Below, piece by piece: positions 25,102 to 33,120 of a stretch of 40,127 nt of DNA. Each line of letters opens with the position of its first letter. Positions within the stretch are counted from its first letter, which is position 1. Made by a program: the position numbers and the translations under genes. The notes beneath the pieces were generated by a model. The model was not told the origin of the DNA and searched no databases. It saw nothing but the letters and a program-made list of their open reading frames with translations. This DNA is from Candidatus Omnitrophota bacterium (lineage in GTDB: Bacteria > Omnitrophota > Gorgyraeia > Duberdicusellales > Duberdicusellaceae), in the NCBI GenBank assembly GCA_016932855.1, contig JAFGCB010000003.1:1-40127 (forward strand), given 5' to 3'.

Positions 25102-25974
25102 CTAAATCTCCACTCCGAAAACCTTTCTTATAATAAGACCGATAAAGAAATTGACGGCAGCTATACTTAAGCTTATTCCGGCCATCTCCAGAAATCTCTT
25201 CTTAAAAGACAAATCTTTAGCCACGGAAATATAGAAAGTAAACAAAAGCACGATTAAAAGGGCGTTAAAAATCACAAAGCCCAGGCACAAAAAGATATTA
25301 CTGAATATTAGATACGGTGCTATTAAGAAAAGGACGGTTAAAATATAAGCGAAGCCGGTATAAATACTTGCTTTTAAAGGGTTCTTGTCGGTTTCTTCCT
25401 GTTTTGTGGAAAGATACTCGGAAGCAGCCATGGACATTGAAGCTGCAATCCCGGTAATAAGCCCTACGATAGCCACAAGCCGGGTATTCTGTAAAGCCAG
25501 AGTAAATCCGACCAAAGCGCCGGTAAGCTCCACCAAAGCATCATTAAGCCCTAAGACCATTGAGCTGACATATTTAAGCCTTTCTTCATCTAAAAGGCCA
25601 AGAAGGCTTTGCTCGTGGCGTTCCTCATCCTCTATTACCTTATTTACTCCTGAATCGACCTGGCTTAAGGCGGCATAGTGATCCTGGGCCATATCCTCAG
25701 CCTTCTCCATAAGCTTTACCCCGAAGGTAAGGCCAAAAATCCGTGATACAAAAACATAAAAGAATACCTTAAGCCTATCGGGTAACACCTCTTGCCCGGT
25801 AAACCTTTTCCAAAACTCATAATGGCTGAGCTCATCCTGGGAAATCTTGACTAGAACTTCCTGGTTCTTCTTATCCTTAACCAGGCCTGCTAGCTTTTTA
25901 TAGATAAGGTTTTCTGTAATCTCGTTTTTTTGAGCCTTAGATATAGCCTTTTTTATTTTTTCGTCTATGTTCAT
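25102..25974 (-). CDS. Ferritin-like domain fused to VIT1/CCC1 iron transporter
   Basis: This is a 290-residue protein. Residues 1-130 are a ferritin/rubrerythrin-like four-helix domain with metal-ligand patterns (ENLIYKKL, ISQDELSHYEFW and IEDEERHEQSLLG). Residues about 135-290 are a five-helix VIT1/CCC1-type transporter with the usual VLGLNDALVELTGALVGFT and AASMSMAASEYLS. Such fusions (MbfA-like) are known to sense or bind iron on the cytoplasmic side and export it, protecting against iron-driven peroxide damage. It is the last gene of the minus-strand redox island, 2 bp after the PNPOx-like gene. Confidence 0.92.
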   Translation of the reverse strand: MNIDEKIKKAISKAQKNEITENLIYKKLAGLVKDKKNQEVLVKISQDELSHYEFWKRFTGQEVLPDRLKVFFYVFVSRIFGLTFGVKLMEKAEDMAQDHYAALSQVDSGVNKVIEDEERHEQSLLGLLDEERLKYVSSMVLGLNDALVELTGALVGFTLALQNTRLVAIVGLITGIAASMSMAASEYLSTKQEETDKNPLKASIYTGFAYILTVLFLIAPYLIFSNIFLCLGFVIFNALLIVLLFTFYISVAKDLSFKKRFLEMAGISLSIAAVNFFIGLIIRKVFGVEI

Positions 25975-25976
25975 AC

Positions 25977-26444
25977 TTACCTTCTTTTTATATGAGCGGG
26001 CGTCAAATCAACGATATTTTCTACCTCTATCTCAATAAGGTACTGAACAGGCGGAAGCTCTGCTTCGGGGTGATGAGAATTCTTTTTTTCTTCCTGGATG
26101 TTTTTAATAAGCCTTTGGGAAATCCTTTTAACAACCCTTTCCTCCCATTCTCTTATAATATCTTGGCCAAGACGCTCTTTTTCCACAATACGGGCCCTGC
26201 CTTTAAGAGTGTAGCCTGTAAAATGCTTTTCATCTACCGCGGTAATGCTTACGACCGGGTTGTTTTTAAGATTATTAAAAGTACCGCCTCGGTAAAGGTC
26301 AATGACATAAATTTTGCCCTCTTTCTCAATTCCTGCTATGCCTTTGGCCGAGCAGTGAATAAAGCCTTGCGAGTCAATTGTAGAAACTATGACAAAGCCC
26401 TGTTTGTTAAAAAAATTAATTATGTCGTTGGACAGTTCTTTCAT
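25977..26444 (-). CDS. Pyridoxamine 5'-phosphate oxidase-like flavin-binding protein
   Basis: This is a 155-residue split-barrel protein. The start MKELSNDIINFFNKQGFVIVSTIDSQGFIHCSAKGI and later IYVIDLYRGGTFNNLKNNPVVSITAVD are typical of small FMN- or F420-binding PNPOx-like proteins, not of the biosynthetic enzyme. Likely an oxidoreductase or flavin carrier. The ATG at 26444 comes directly after the FmdB stop. A TTG at 26465 has a stronger GGGAGGGG site but would overlap the upstream gene and add 7 residues, so the start is uncertain. It lies between FmdB and the ferritin-VIT gene. Confidence 0.82.
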   Translation of the reverse strand: MKELSNDIINFFNKQGFVIVSTIDSQGFIHCSAKGIAGIEKEGKIYVIDLYRGGTFNNLKNNPVVSITAVDEKHFTGYTLKGRARIVEKERLGQDIIREWEERVVKRISQRLIKNIQEEKKNSHHPEAELPPVQYLIEIEVENIVDLTPAHIKRR

Positions 26445-26446
26445 AT

Positions 26447-26653
26447 TTAACCGCGGGTCGAACAATCCCCTCCCGAGCAGCTGCTGCAGGAAGAGCCTTT
26501 TTCCGTGCCGGAAATATCGAAACTGGAAAATACTTTATTAAGGTTTTTACTGCCGCAACCAGGGCACTTAAGATCTTCTTTAACCCGGCTTACCCCAACC
26601 AGGAATTCACAAAAACTTAAACACTTATTGCAGCGATAAGCGTATAAAGGCAT
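26447..26653 (-). CDS. FmdB-type zinc ribbon protein
   Basis: This 68-residue protein starts MPLYAYRCNKC, and a second CPGCGSKN pair completes a zinc ribbon of the FmdB/CxxC-CxxC regulatory family. The tail is unusual: Ser-, Gly- and Cys-rich (GSSCSSCSGGDCSTRG), adding three more Cys that could bind metal or redox partners. The start overlaps the glutaredoxin stop by one base (TGATG), so they are coupled. Confidence 0.85.
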   Translation of the reverse strand: MPLYAYRCNKCLSFCEFLVGVSRVKEDLKCPGCGSKNLNKVFSSFDISGTEKGSSCSSCSGGDCSTRG

Positions 26654-26883
26654 CAGGAAGATATTACCGAGTCGATACCGGATTTATCAAAGCCGGTTAC
26701 GACCTTATCTCCGGATACAATAACCGGAACCCCCATCTGGCCGGAGATTTTAATCATTTCCTCTAAAGCATCATGGTCTGCTGAGACATCAATATCTCTA
26801 AAAGATATCCCTTTAGAGGAAAGATACTCTTTTGCCATCTTGCAATAAGGACAAGTCGGCATGGAATAAATTTTTATATCCAT
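26653..26883 (-). CDS. Glutaredoxin-like protein (NrdH/YruB-type)
   Basis: This 76-residue thioredoxin-fold protein has the active site CPYC (C11, C14), the cis-Pro in GVPVIV and VVTGFDKSGI near the end. It would reduce disulfides or carry electrons to peroxidases or ArsC in this island. The ribosome site GAGAGG sits in the end of the preceding ferritin-like gene, only one base separates the genes. Confidence 0.9.
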   Translation of the reverse strand: MDIKIYSMPTCPYCKMAKEYLSSKGISFRDIDVSADHDALEEMIKISGQMGVPVIVSGDKVVTGFDKSGIDSVISS

Positions 26884-26884
26884 G

Positions 26885-27373
26885 TTAACCTCTCCTGCCG
26901 AGAGACTGCTTTAATGAACTAAGCTGGGTAAAATGGGACTTTTCTTCATTAATAACTCTGTCTAAAATTTCCTGCTTGGCAGTTATCACATAATCCTTCA
27001 AAGCGGTATAAACAAGTATTGATTCTTTCTCTATGGATATAGCAAAATCTAAAGCCTCTATATCGGACCTAAATCCCTGGTTAATTTTTTTCTCTACCAA
27101 ACCCTGGGTGAAGACATAGCTTGCAGCTATTGCCTTTAGATAAGCCTGATATTCCCCGGGGCTGAACTCATAGACTATATAATCCGTGATATTATCGAGC
27201 ATGCGGCTGAAGACTTTGCGGTGTTCCTCCTCCTGGCCGGCTAAGTATTTCCATAAATCCTTAAGCTTGCGGTCTTTTGCCTTAGCCTCCAGAGCCTGAT
27301 AAAGCTTTTCTCCGTTTTCTTCAACCTTAATAGCTATTTTTAAAATTTCCTGGGGACTTATTTGTTCTGCCAT
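26885..27373 (-). CDS. Ferritin-like/rubrerythrin-family diiron protein without rubredoxin domain
   Basis: This 162-residue four-helix protein has paired metal-ligand patterns: KVEENGEKLYQAL and AGQEEEHRKVFSRML in the first half, SIEKESILVYTAL and INEEKSHFTQL in the second. It lacks Cys, so has no rubredoxin domain. It likely reduces peroxide or oxidises iron. GAGGAG precedes the ATG. A 190-bp hairpin-rich gap separates it from the flavodiiron gene. Confidence 0.88.
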   Translation of the reverse strand: MAEQISPQEILKIAIKVEENGEKLYQALEAKAKDRKLKDLWKYLAGQEEEHRKVFSRMLDNITDYIVYEFSPGEYQAYLKAIAASYVFTQGLVEKKINQGFRSDIEALDFAISIEKESILVYTALKDYVITAKQEILDRVINEEKSHFTQLSSLKQSLGRRG

Positions 27374-27391
27374 GGTTTATCTCCTCAATGA

Positions 27392-27568
27392 GGACATAAC
27401 TTATGGAGTCCGCTAAAATGACATAAGTTATATGTCCGAATTGACCCCGCACCTTTGTTTTATTCATAATGAATAACCAAAGGTGCGGGGTAAGTGATCT
27501 TTAGTCCCGGCAAAGCCGGGGCGAGAGATGTTATTTAGACTTACCTCGGCCTAAGCCTTCGGTAAGTC
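27392..27568. repeat. Cluster of four hairpins, REP/MITE-like
   Basis: Hairpin A pairs 27392-27405 with 27422-27437 (2-nt bulge). Hairpin B has a perfect 14-bp stem (27444-27457 with 27478-27491) and an inner 8-bp stem at 27460-27476. Hairpin C is CCCGGC/GCCGGG at 27506-27520. Hairpin D pairs 27538-27545 with 27561-27568, overlapping the flavodiiron stop codon. Such palindrome clusters resemble REP/BIME sequences mobilised by RAYT transposases, but none is encoded here. D may also act as part of a terminator. Confidence 0.6.
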
Positions 27569-28745
27569 ATATTCTCATTCTATCTTTTATCTTCAAAACT
27601 GGCTCTTTTAATTGGCCAAGCTCATTTTCATCGGGAATATATTGAAAATACTGACCTTCGCTTATTAACTCTATGCCTGCTTCCTTCAAAGAATCCTCCA
27701 GTTCCTTAAAGCCGATTTTTGACCAGCCGTAAGAGCCGAAAGTAAAACCAATCTTGTTTTTCGGCTTAAGCCCTTTTAAATAGGTAAGAAACCCTCCTAC
27801 TGACGGGAAGATTTTATTGTTAAGAATAGGGCTGCCGGCAATAAAACAAGAGGCATTCATAACCTCAGTTATAATGTCTGAAATATCGTTGGTTTTTAGA
27901 CTTGAAAGCTTAGCTGAAATTCCTTGCTCTTGCATTAATTCATAAATCTTTTGGGCTGCTTTTTCCGTAGAATGCCACATAGTATCATAAACAATCACGG
28001 CATTATTTTCCGAGCGGTAATTGGCCCACTTTTCATAAAGGGATACAATCTTAGCTATATCCCGGGGCCTGCGCCAGATAAACCCATGAGAAGGACAGAT
28101 CATTTCTATCTTCAATGTCTTTAATGCTTCTAAGGCTTTTAATACCTGCGCGCCGTAAGGCATGACAATATTGGCATAGTATTTTGCCGCTTCTTTAAAA
28201 ACAATATCAAGCCCTGCCTCGTCGGCAAATCTTTTTTCGCTGGCGTAATGCTGGCCGAAGGCGTCATTAGGAAAAAGTATCTTCTCGGCGGCCGAATAGG
28301 TAGCCATGGAATCCGGCCAGTGAACCATAGGGGTTAAAAAGAAACTAAGCGCTCTTTTTCCTATATTTAAGGTATCTTTTGTATTTACTACTTTAAACTT
28401 CCAATCCTTCTTAAAATGCCTCTTAAGACCTTCCGCTCCTTTGGGAGAACATACAACTTCGGCCTTCGGCGCATGCTCAAGCAGCTTGCCTATCGAGCCG
28501 GAATGATCCATCTCGGTATGATTGGAAATAATATATCTTATTTTTGAAGGGTCTACCAACTGCCTGATTCTTGAAAACATCTCATCATATCCGTAGTGCT
28601 TTACCGTATCAATAAGAGTGGGGCTATCGTCTAAAATAAGATAGGCATTATAGGTAGAGCCCGAAGGCGTGGAATAGCCGTGGAAATTCCTTAAATCCCA
28701 ATCAATATAACCTGTCCAGTAAATATCGTCGCTAATCTTAAACAT
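27567..28745 (-). CDS. Flavodiiron protein (FprA/ROO type, oxygen or NO reductase)
   Basis: This is a 392-residue cytoplasmic enzyme that reduces O2 to water, or NO to N2O, in anaerobes. The N-terminal metallo-beta-lactamase domain has the diiron ligands H76-x-E78-x-D80-H81 (NHTEMDHSG), a His in MVHWPDSM, an Asp in FPNDAFGQH and a His in CPSHGF. The C-terminal flavodoxin domain (about 250-392) has the FMN loop VYDTMWHSTEKAA and the GSPILNNKIFPSV and FGSYGWSK segments. Rubredoxin, its usual electron donor, is encoded 19 bp upstream in the same operon. Confidence 0.96.
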   Translation of the reverse strand: MFKISDDIYWTGYIDWDLRNFHGYSTPSGSTYNAYLILDDSPTLIDTVKHYGYDEMFSRIRQLVDPSKIRYIISNHTEMDHSGSIGKLLEHAPKAEVVCSPKGAEGLKRHFKKDWKFKVVNTKDTLNIGKRALSFFLTPMVHWPDSMATYSAAEKILFPNDAFGQHYASEKRFADEAGLDIVFKEAAKYYANIVMPYGAQVLKALEALKTLKIEMICPSHGFIWRRPRDIAKIVSLYEKWANYRSENNAVIVYDTMWHSTEKAAQKIYELMQEQGISAKLSSLKTNDISDIITEVMNASCFIAGSPILNNKIFPSVGGFLTYLKGLKPKNKIGFTFGSYGWSKIGFKELEDSLKEAGIELISEGQYFQYIPDENELGQLKEPVLKIKDRMRI

Positions 28746-28764
28746 CGCAGACCCTTTAAACAGG

Positions 28765-28908
28765 CTAGTCCTCTAAGGGCTCAAACTGACTCTTGTCTAC
28801 CCCGCACTCCGGACAAACCCAATCGCCGGGCAAGTCCTCAAATGATATATCGTTATTTTCCCTAGGATCATAAACATAACCGCAGACAACGCACCTGTAT
28901 TTAGTCAT
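28765..28908 (-). CDS. Rubredoxin
   Basis: This 47-residue protein starts [15 protein letters not shown] and ends [17 protein letters not shown]. The iron ligands are C6, C9, C32 and C35. It is slightly short for the family (usually 52-54). AAAGGTGG supplies the ribosome site at 6 nt. It should carry electrons to the flavodiiron protein next to it, and possibly to rubrerythrin and superoxide reductase. Confidence 0.95.
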   Translation of the reverse strand: MTKYRCVVCGYVYDPRENNDISFEDLPGDWVCPECGVDKSQFEPLED

Positions 28909-29054
28909 GGCTACCCACCTTTCTTTTAGCGGGATGATTGCGGGTTTCGGGCATCGCGCCTGCCCTGAGTATAGTCGAAGGGTATCGGGTATCGTAATTA
29001 TTATTCCTCATCCCCTGTCTAAAAATCTGTGACCTTCTCTGTATTCAAAAACAA

Positions 29055-29082
29055 ATTCTATCATAACCCCCATATTTGTAAA
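29055..29082 (-). promoter_or_regulatory. Possible promoter for the rubredoxin-flavodiiron operon
   Basis: On the minus strand TTTACA (29077-29082) and TAGAAT (29055-29060) are 16 bp apart. This would give a leader of about 140 nt to the ATG at 28908. The leader holds a GGGTATCGGGTATCG tandem near 28979-28993 (plus-strand reading). Confidence 0.45.
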
Positions 29083-29103
29083 GCCGACAAATCCTCTATT
29101 TTT

Positions 29104-29526
29104 CTAGCTATTTTCGTTATTTTTAATAAAATCAAGGATCAAATCTTTTAAAATGTCACGGGTCTTTCTAAAAGCAAAAATAATGTCTTCTTGGGGGCCC
29201 TGAATCCGGCCGGGGTCTTCTATAGGCCAGTGAATTCTTTTGTAGTTACCCAAAAACGCGGGACAAGACTTGGCGGCTAAATCACAAACAGTAATTACGT
29301 AATCGAAGTTTTCCTTAGCAACCTCGGAAATACTTTTTGAATACTGGCCATGCATCTTAATGCCGGCTTCGCTTAGCACCTTTTCTACATTAGGGTTTAT
29401 CCCGCTGGGAAAACTCCCCGCGCTTCTTACTTCAAACCCATCGCAAGCAAAATGCTTAAGTGTGGCCTCGGCTAATTGACTCCTAACGGAATTGTAAGTG
29501 CACAAAAATAAAACTTTCTTCTTCAT
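29104..29526 (-). CDS. arsC: Arsenate reductase, thioredoxin-type ArsC (LMW-PTP fold)
   Basis: This is a 140-residue protein. The phosphatase-like loop C9-TYNSV-R15 binds arsenate, and C81 and C88 (VCDLAAKSC) fit the redox relay of thioredoxin-coupled ArsC. It would reduce arsenate to arsenite, using the glutaredoxin- or thioredoxin-like proteins for electrons. The gene for a YHS-permease, a possible arsenic exporter, lies two genes upstream. The ribosome site is weak. Confidence 0.9.
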   Translation of the reverse strand: MKKKVLFLCTYNSVRSQLAEATLKHFACDGFEVRSAGSFPSGINPNVEKVLSEAGIKMHGQYSKSISEVAKENFDYVITVCDLAAKSCPAFLGNYKRIHWPIEDPGRIQGPQEDIIFAFRKTRDILKDLILDFIKNNENS

Positions 29527-29560
29527 CGCCCAGCAATCACTCTTATCCTAAACAATTATA

Positions 29561-30292
29561 TTATTTTACCAGCCTCTTCTGCAAAAATTCCCTGAACTCC
29601 TGAGGGTACTCTATTTTCGCCCTTCCGGCGGAACACTTATCTATGCTTTCGATTACAGCCTTTATATTGTCATAGACAATGCTTATAACCAGCTTATCTT
29701 TTTCTACATTGCAAAGCTTTCTTGCGGTGTAATCATAAAACGAAAGATTAGTCTTGCCTGTAAGCAAAGGGTACATTATAGCCATTCTGCAAGTGGGCCC
29801 TCCTATCTTAATTTCAGGCATGACTCCGTCAATAAAAGTAACCAGAGTAAGAAGCCTGCAGGCTTGTTCAGGATTTAAGACAAATAATACAAGCTGGGGC
29901 TTTAAATCGGACTTATCAAGCGGGGATAATTCAAAATAAGCTTCTGAGTTATCAGGGACTTTCCCCATTTGAGAAATTAAATTATCAAGGGCCTGGTAAC
30001 TTGAAAACAGTTTTTCTCCTTCAACCACGAACTTCTTTATCATCTGCTCTACTTTAGGGTTATCCAGGCGATGGAATCCTAAATGCCATCCCGCGCCGAA
30101 ACAGGCGTTATTTTCTTTACAGATCTTGAAAGTTTTTCCTGCGGCCGCATCCAATATAGCCCTGCAAATGCGGACTTTTTTGATCTTATCCTCCGGGCAA
30201 AGGCCTTTTATTAACGATACTCCTACCGGGCTCTGTTCTAATCCAAACAACTCTTTAAAAATCGCCGAGTACTCCTGCCACTCTTTCTGCAT
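29561..30292 (-). CDS. DUF169 family protein
   Basis: This 243-residue cytoplasmic protein matches DUF169: SPVGVSLIKG near the start, RICRAILDAAAGKTF, CFGAGWHLGF, and later IGGPTCRMAIMYPLLTGKTNLSFYDYTARK. Several conserved Cys (in KVRICRA, KENNACFGAG and GPTCRM) might bind a cofactor or metal. Function is unknown; DUF169 genes recur with redox and metal genes in anaerobes. AAAGGAA ahead of the ATG is a fair ribosome site. It lies between the permease and arsC. Confidence 0.85.
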   Translation of the reverse strand: MQKEWQEYSAIFKELFGLEQSPVGVSLIKGLCPEDKIKKVRICRAILDAAAGKTFKICKENNACFGAGWHLGFHRLDNPKVEQMIKKFVVEGEKLFSSYQALDNLISQMGKVPDNSEAYFELSPLDKSDLKPQLVLFVLNPEQACRLLTLVTFIDGVMPEIKIGGPTCRMAIMYPLLTGKTNLSFYDYTARKLCNVEKDKLVISIVYDNIKAVIESIDKCSAGRAKIEYPQEFREFLQKRLVK

Positions 30293-30348
30293 CGCAAATT
30301 CCTTTCAATTTCCATCATCCCGAAACCTCGAAATTTGGTCGGGAGAAC

Positions 30349-31518
30349 TTAACGAAATATATAATTAGCAATAAAACCCAATAAAATTACCTGAGGAACT
30401 GTTATTATAGGAAGCCAGAGAGCTACTTTTCTTCCCACGTTATGCCAGAGAAGACCTATTTCAGTATAGTCGGTAACTACTCCGGCCATAAGAAAAACAA
30501 AGCTGTTCCCGAAAGCTTTGGTCTGCTTAAAAATCTCAAAGGCCATGGGGGCAGAGCCTTCGGAACAAACCTCGATAATCGTGGCAACCAAGAGAGTAAC
30601 AAAAAGCCCGCCTAAAGTCGGACCCATGTAATTATTAAATACACCCGCCGGTATAAAAGCCGCGGCCAGGCTTGCCAGCCCCATGCCTATTAAGACCCAC
30701 CACAAGACCATATTACTTAAAGAAACCATACCTTCATAAATCCCCTTTGCCCAGGATTTAAGATTCTTAAAAGAAATTTTCCTATCTTTAAAGCGCCTTC
30801 TGAAATCGTCCCTTAAGGAAAAATCGCCGGCAAGCTTTAAGGTATTCTCATTCTTTTCTATAAGCCCTTTCTTTTCCAGAATCAAGAAGATAAATCCGGT
30901 GATTACGGCGATAACAACCGCCGACAAGATAATGAACAAAGCCTTAAGTCCGAAAAAACCTATGAGCATAATAGTAAGAGTGAAATTAGCCCAGGGAGAG
31001 GCGAGCAAAAAGGAGACTACAGCCGGGTTAGAAGCTCCTTTTTTATGCAGTTCAATAGAGAGGGCTAGAATACCATGGGAACAGGCGCTCATAAAAAAGC
31101 CTAAGAGGACCGAATAAAGGATTGTCTTTTTAGCGGGTTTGGCCAGCATATGAGTTATGTACTCACGAGGTATGAAATAATCAACAAAGCCGCCTATAAA
31201 GACCCCTAATAGAATCGCCCACCACAATCTTCTGATATACATCCAGAGGGATTCCCTAAAAGGAGTAAGCACAGGCAGCGGATAGGATAAAAACGCAAGC
31301 AGGAGCAGGCTTGCGGCTACGATAAAAGTCTTATTTCCGTAAAAAGGCGGCCTTGCGCAAGACAGGCAAGTATTTGCCTGTTTTATATCTACCCGGTTGT
31401 CTTCGGCGAACTTCTTTAAACAGCGGGGGCTGCAGAAAAAATAATCTCTTCCTTTGTGAGTCAATTTTAACCCCGATTTCTCGCTGACCTTCATTCCGCA
31501 GATAGGATCTTTTGCCAT
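30349..31518 (-). CDS. YHS domain fused to permease (ArsP/SO_0444/YraQ-like)
   Basis: This is a 389-residue protein. Residues 1-45 form a YHS-type metal-binding domain (DPICGMKV, then GRDYFFCSPRCLKKF), with an extra CLSC pair at about 51-54. The rest is an 8-helix or so permease with two similar halves (GVFIGGFVDYFIPREYI and FFMSACSHGILALSIELHKKGASNPAVVSFLLASPWANFTL). That pattern belongs to the permease family covering ArsP organoarsenical exporters and SO_0444 metal exporters. With arsC nearby, an arsenic role is plausible, but zinc or copper are equally possible. The start follows the Tpx-PCD stop by 5 bp. Confidence 0.88.
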   Translation of the reverse strand: MAKDPICGMKVSEKSGLKLTHKGRDYFFCSPRCLKKFAEDNRVDIKQANTCLSCARPPFYGNKTFIVAASLLLLAFLSYPLPVLTPFRESLWMYIRRLWWAILLGVFIGGFVDYFIPREYITHMLAKPAKKTILYSVLLGFFMSACSHGILALSIELHKKGASNPAVVSFLLASPWANFTLTIMLIGFFGLKALFIILSAVVIAVITGFIFLILEKKGLIEKNENTLKLAGDFSLRDDFRRRFKDRKISFKNLKSWAKGIYEGMVSLSNMVLWWVLIGMGLASLAAAFIPAGVFNNYMGPTLGGLFVTLLVATIIEVCSEGSAPMAFEIFKQTKAFGNSFVFLMAGVVTDYTEIGLLWHNVGRKVALWLPIITVPQVILLGFIANYIFR

Positions 31519-31523
31519 GATAT

Positions 31524-32375
31524 TTATGAATTAAGCTCGTCAACGGCCCTAGCCATTATAAAATCATTATCGGTAAGACCGCCTGAGGCATGGGTAGTAA
31601 GGCTGACTATAACTTTATTATATATTATCGTTATTGAGGGATGGTGTCCCTGTTCTTGGGATACAAAAGAAACAAGGTCAACAAAGTATTTAGCCTCAAG
31701 GAAGTCTTTAAACTTGAACTCCTTGCGCAGTTTCTTATCCTCTATTAACTGCCATCCTCTGTGCTGGGCCAAAAGCTGCTCAACTCTTGTTTTCGGTAAG
31801 GGAAGTGTTCCTTCCTCGCAGGGTTTGCATTTTGAAGGAAATTCATCTTCCAGAGAAAACTCGGGGTCTTTAAGGACCTGCTCTAAATTATTTATCGCGT
31901 CTTTGTAATCAGGCGCCTGGGTAAGTTCGGGAACTATCTGGACATAACGGATTATATCGTTCTTGTCTATTATCAGGACCGCTCTGGCTAAAAGATTGAG
32001 CTCTTTTATAAGGAGCCCGTAATTTATGCCGAAAGAAGAAGAGGCGTAATCAGACAAGGTCTTTACATTTTTTATATTGTTGGCATCGCAAAACCGTTTC
32101 TGAGCGAAGGGAAGGTCTTTGCTTATCCCTAAAATAACGGTTTCGTCCGATAACTGAAAAACTTTTTTGTTAAATTCTTTTACCTGCAAATCACAAACCG
32201 GGGTATCCAGGGAAGGAAAGGTGGTAACTATTTTTACCTTGCCGGAAAAATCGGAAAGCCTTACCTTCTTCAAATCAACTCCGGTAACCTCAAAATCATA
32301 GGCCCTTAGACCTTTGCGCAAAGTTCTTCCCACAAGAGTAAGGGGCTCTGATCTAAAGCTTATTTTCCTATTCAT
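31524..32375 (-). CDS. Thiol peroxidase (Tpx) fused to pterin-4a-carbinolamine dehydratase
   Basis: This is a 283-residue protein. Residues 10-175 are an atypical 2-Cys peroxiredoxin of Tpx type, with peroxidatic C61 in FPSLDTPVCD and resolving C96 in KRFCDANN. Residues about 185-283 are a pterin-4a-carbinolamine dehydratase (PCD/DCoH) domain: CKPCEEG, RGWQLIED, LVSFVSQEQGHHPSITIIYNKVIVSLTTHASGGLTDNDFIMA. The EQGHHP and THASGGLT motifs supply the PCD active-site His residues. Both domains look complete. The peroxidase reduces H2O2 or alkyl peroxides. Why a pterin enzyme is attached is unclear; no pterin-dependent hydroxylase is in view. AAAGGA precedes the ATG. Confidence 0.93.
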   Translation of the reverse strand: MNRKISFRSEPLTLVGRTLRKGLRAYDFEVTGVDLKKVRLSDFSGKVKIVTTFPSLDTPVCDLQVKEFNKKVFQLSDETVILGISKDLPFAQKRFCDANNIKNVKTLSDYASSSFGINYGLLIKELNLLARAVLIIDKNDIIRYVQIVPELTQAPDYKDAINNLEQVLKDPEFSLEDEFPSKCKPCEEGTLPLPKTRVEQLLAQHRGWQLIEDKKLRKEFKFKDFLEAKYFVDLVSFVSQEQGHHPSITIIYNKVIVSLTTHASGGLTDNDFIMARAVDELNS

Positions 32376-32408
32376 AAAACAGTCCTTTAAGGTTGTTAGT
32401 TTAAGGTT

Positions 32409-32672
32409 TTACTTAATCCTTCCGGTGCCCTTATCCCTAGGCTCCTCTGCCTCTTTCTCCTTCCTTTTAATATCCGGCATAATCCCCCGGCAGCTGGAAG
32501 CGTACTTGCACCAATCAAGGCAAGAAGGCAGATTTTTACGGTATACATATTCTTTGCAATTAAAACACTTAACCCGCACCTCGTCGGAGAATATCTCTAC
32601 CGCATGCCCGCAAGAAGGGCAGTTTCTTGTCTCTGCTTTTAAAAACCGGGGGTCTACTCCTGGACATTTCAT
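32409..32672 (-). CDS. Small zinc-ribbon protein
   Basis: This 87-residue protein has nine Cys: a CPSCG / CFNC zinc ribbon (about residues 19-43) followed by SCLDWCKYASSC, which may form a second metal site. The charged tail (KRKEKEAEEPRDK) is disordered-like. The 'CLDWCKYA' motif occurs in small uncharacterised proteins of anaerobes. Function is unknown. It lies between superoxide reductase and Tpx-PCD. Confidence 0.75.
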   Translation of the reverse strand: MKCPGVDPRFLKAETRNCPSCGHAVEIFSDEVRVKCFNCKEYVYRKNLPSCLDWCKYASSCRGIMPDIKRKEKEAEEPRDKGTGRIK

Positions 32673-32695
32673 ATCTTTAAATATTACCGCCTGCT

Positions 32696-33091
32696 TTATT
32701 CAACCTGTAAATCTTGCGTGCTTTCCCATAACCCATGGATGTTACAGTAACTTACAGCCATAATCTGACCGGGCTTTTCAGTCTTAAAAAAGAACTTTAC
32801 TTTCGGCTCAGTGTAAATCGTACTTGTATCAGGCCCCTGGACGGAAGCTCCATGAGAAGTAAACTCAAATCTTCCTATCTGATAAGGAAACTTTTCGTTT
32901 TCCGGCAGGAAATAGACCTCGATCCAGCTTATGTGGTGTACACTAGTATTAGGGTGGGGTATTTCCTTACCGATACTGACAGCAACCTCCAAGGGCTCTG
33001 CTTTTTTTGCCTTACCAGAAACCTCAATAACCGGGGAGTGCTTCTCTTTTTTCCAGTCAGCACTCTGAAATAAATCTTTTAAACCGCTCAT
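32696..33091 (-). CDS. Superoxide reductase (neelaredoxin-type, class II)
   Basis: This 131-residue enzyme reduces superoxide to peroxide without making oxygen. The catalytic iron ligands are visible: E16/H18 in KKEKHSPVI, H46 in PHPN, H52-H53 region, C116 and H119 in SYCNIHG. There is no N-terminal desulforedoxin domain, hence class II. Electrons would come from the rubredoxin. GAGGAGG precedes the ATG. It follows the NifU-type gene by about 30 bp. Confidence 0.95.
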   Translation of the reverse strand: MSGLKDLFQSADWKKEKHSPVIEVSGKAKKAEPLEVAVSIGKEIPHPNTSVHHISWIEVYFLPENEKFPYQIGRFEFTSHGASVQGPDTSTIYTEPKVKFFFKTEKPGQIMAVSYCNIHGLWESTQDLQVE

Positions 33092-33120
33092 AAATTACCT
33101 CCTCAATTTACCCGCACTCA

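Noticed and set aside
25992-26450. Plus-strand ORF opposite the PNPOx-like gene
   Set aside because: The minus-strand product is a clear PNPOx-like protein in an operon; the plus-strand product resembles nothing and has no ribosome site.
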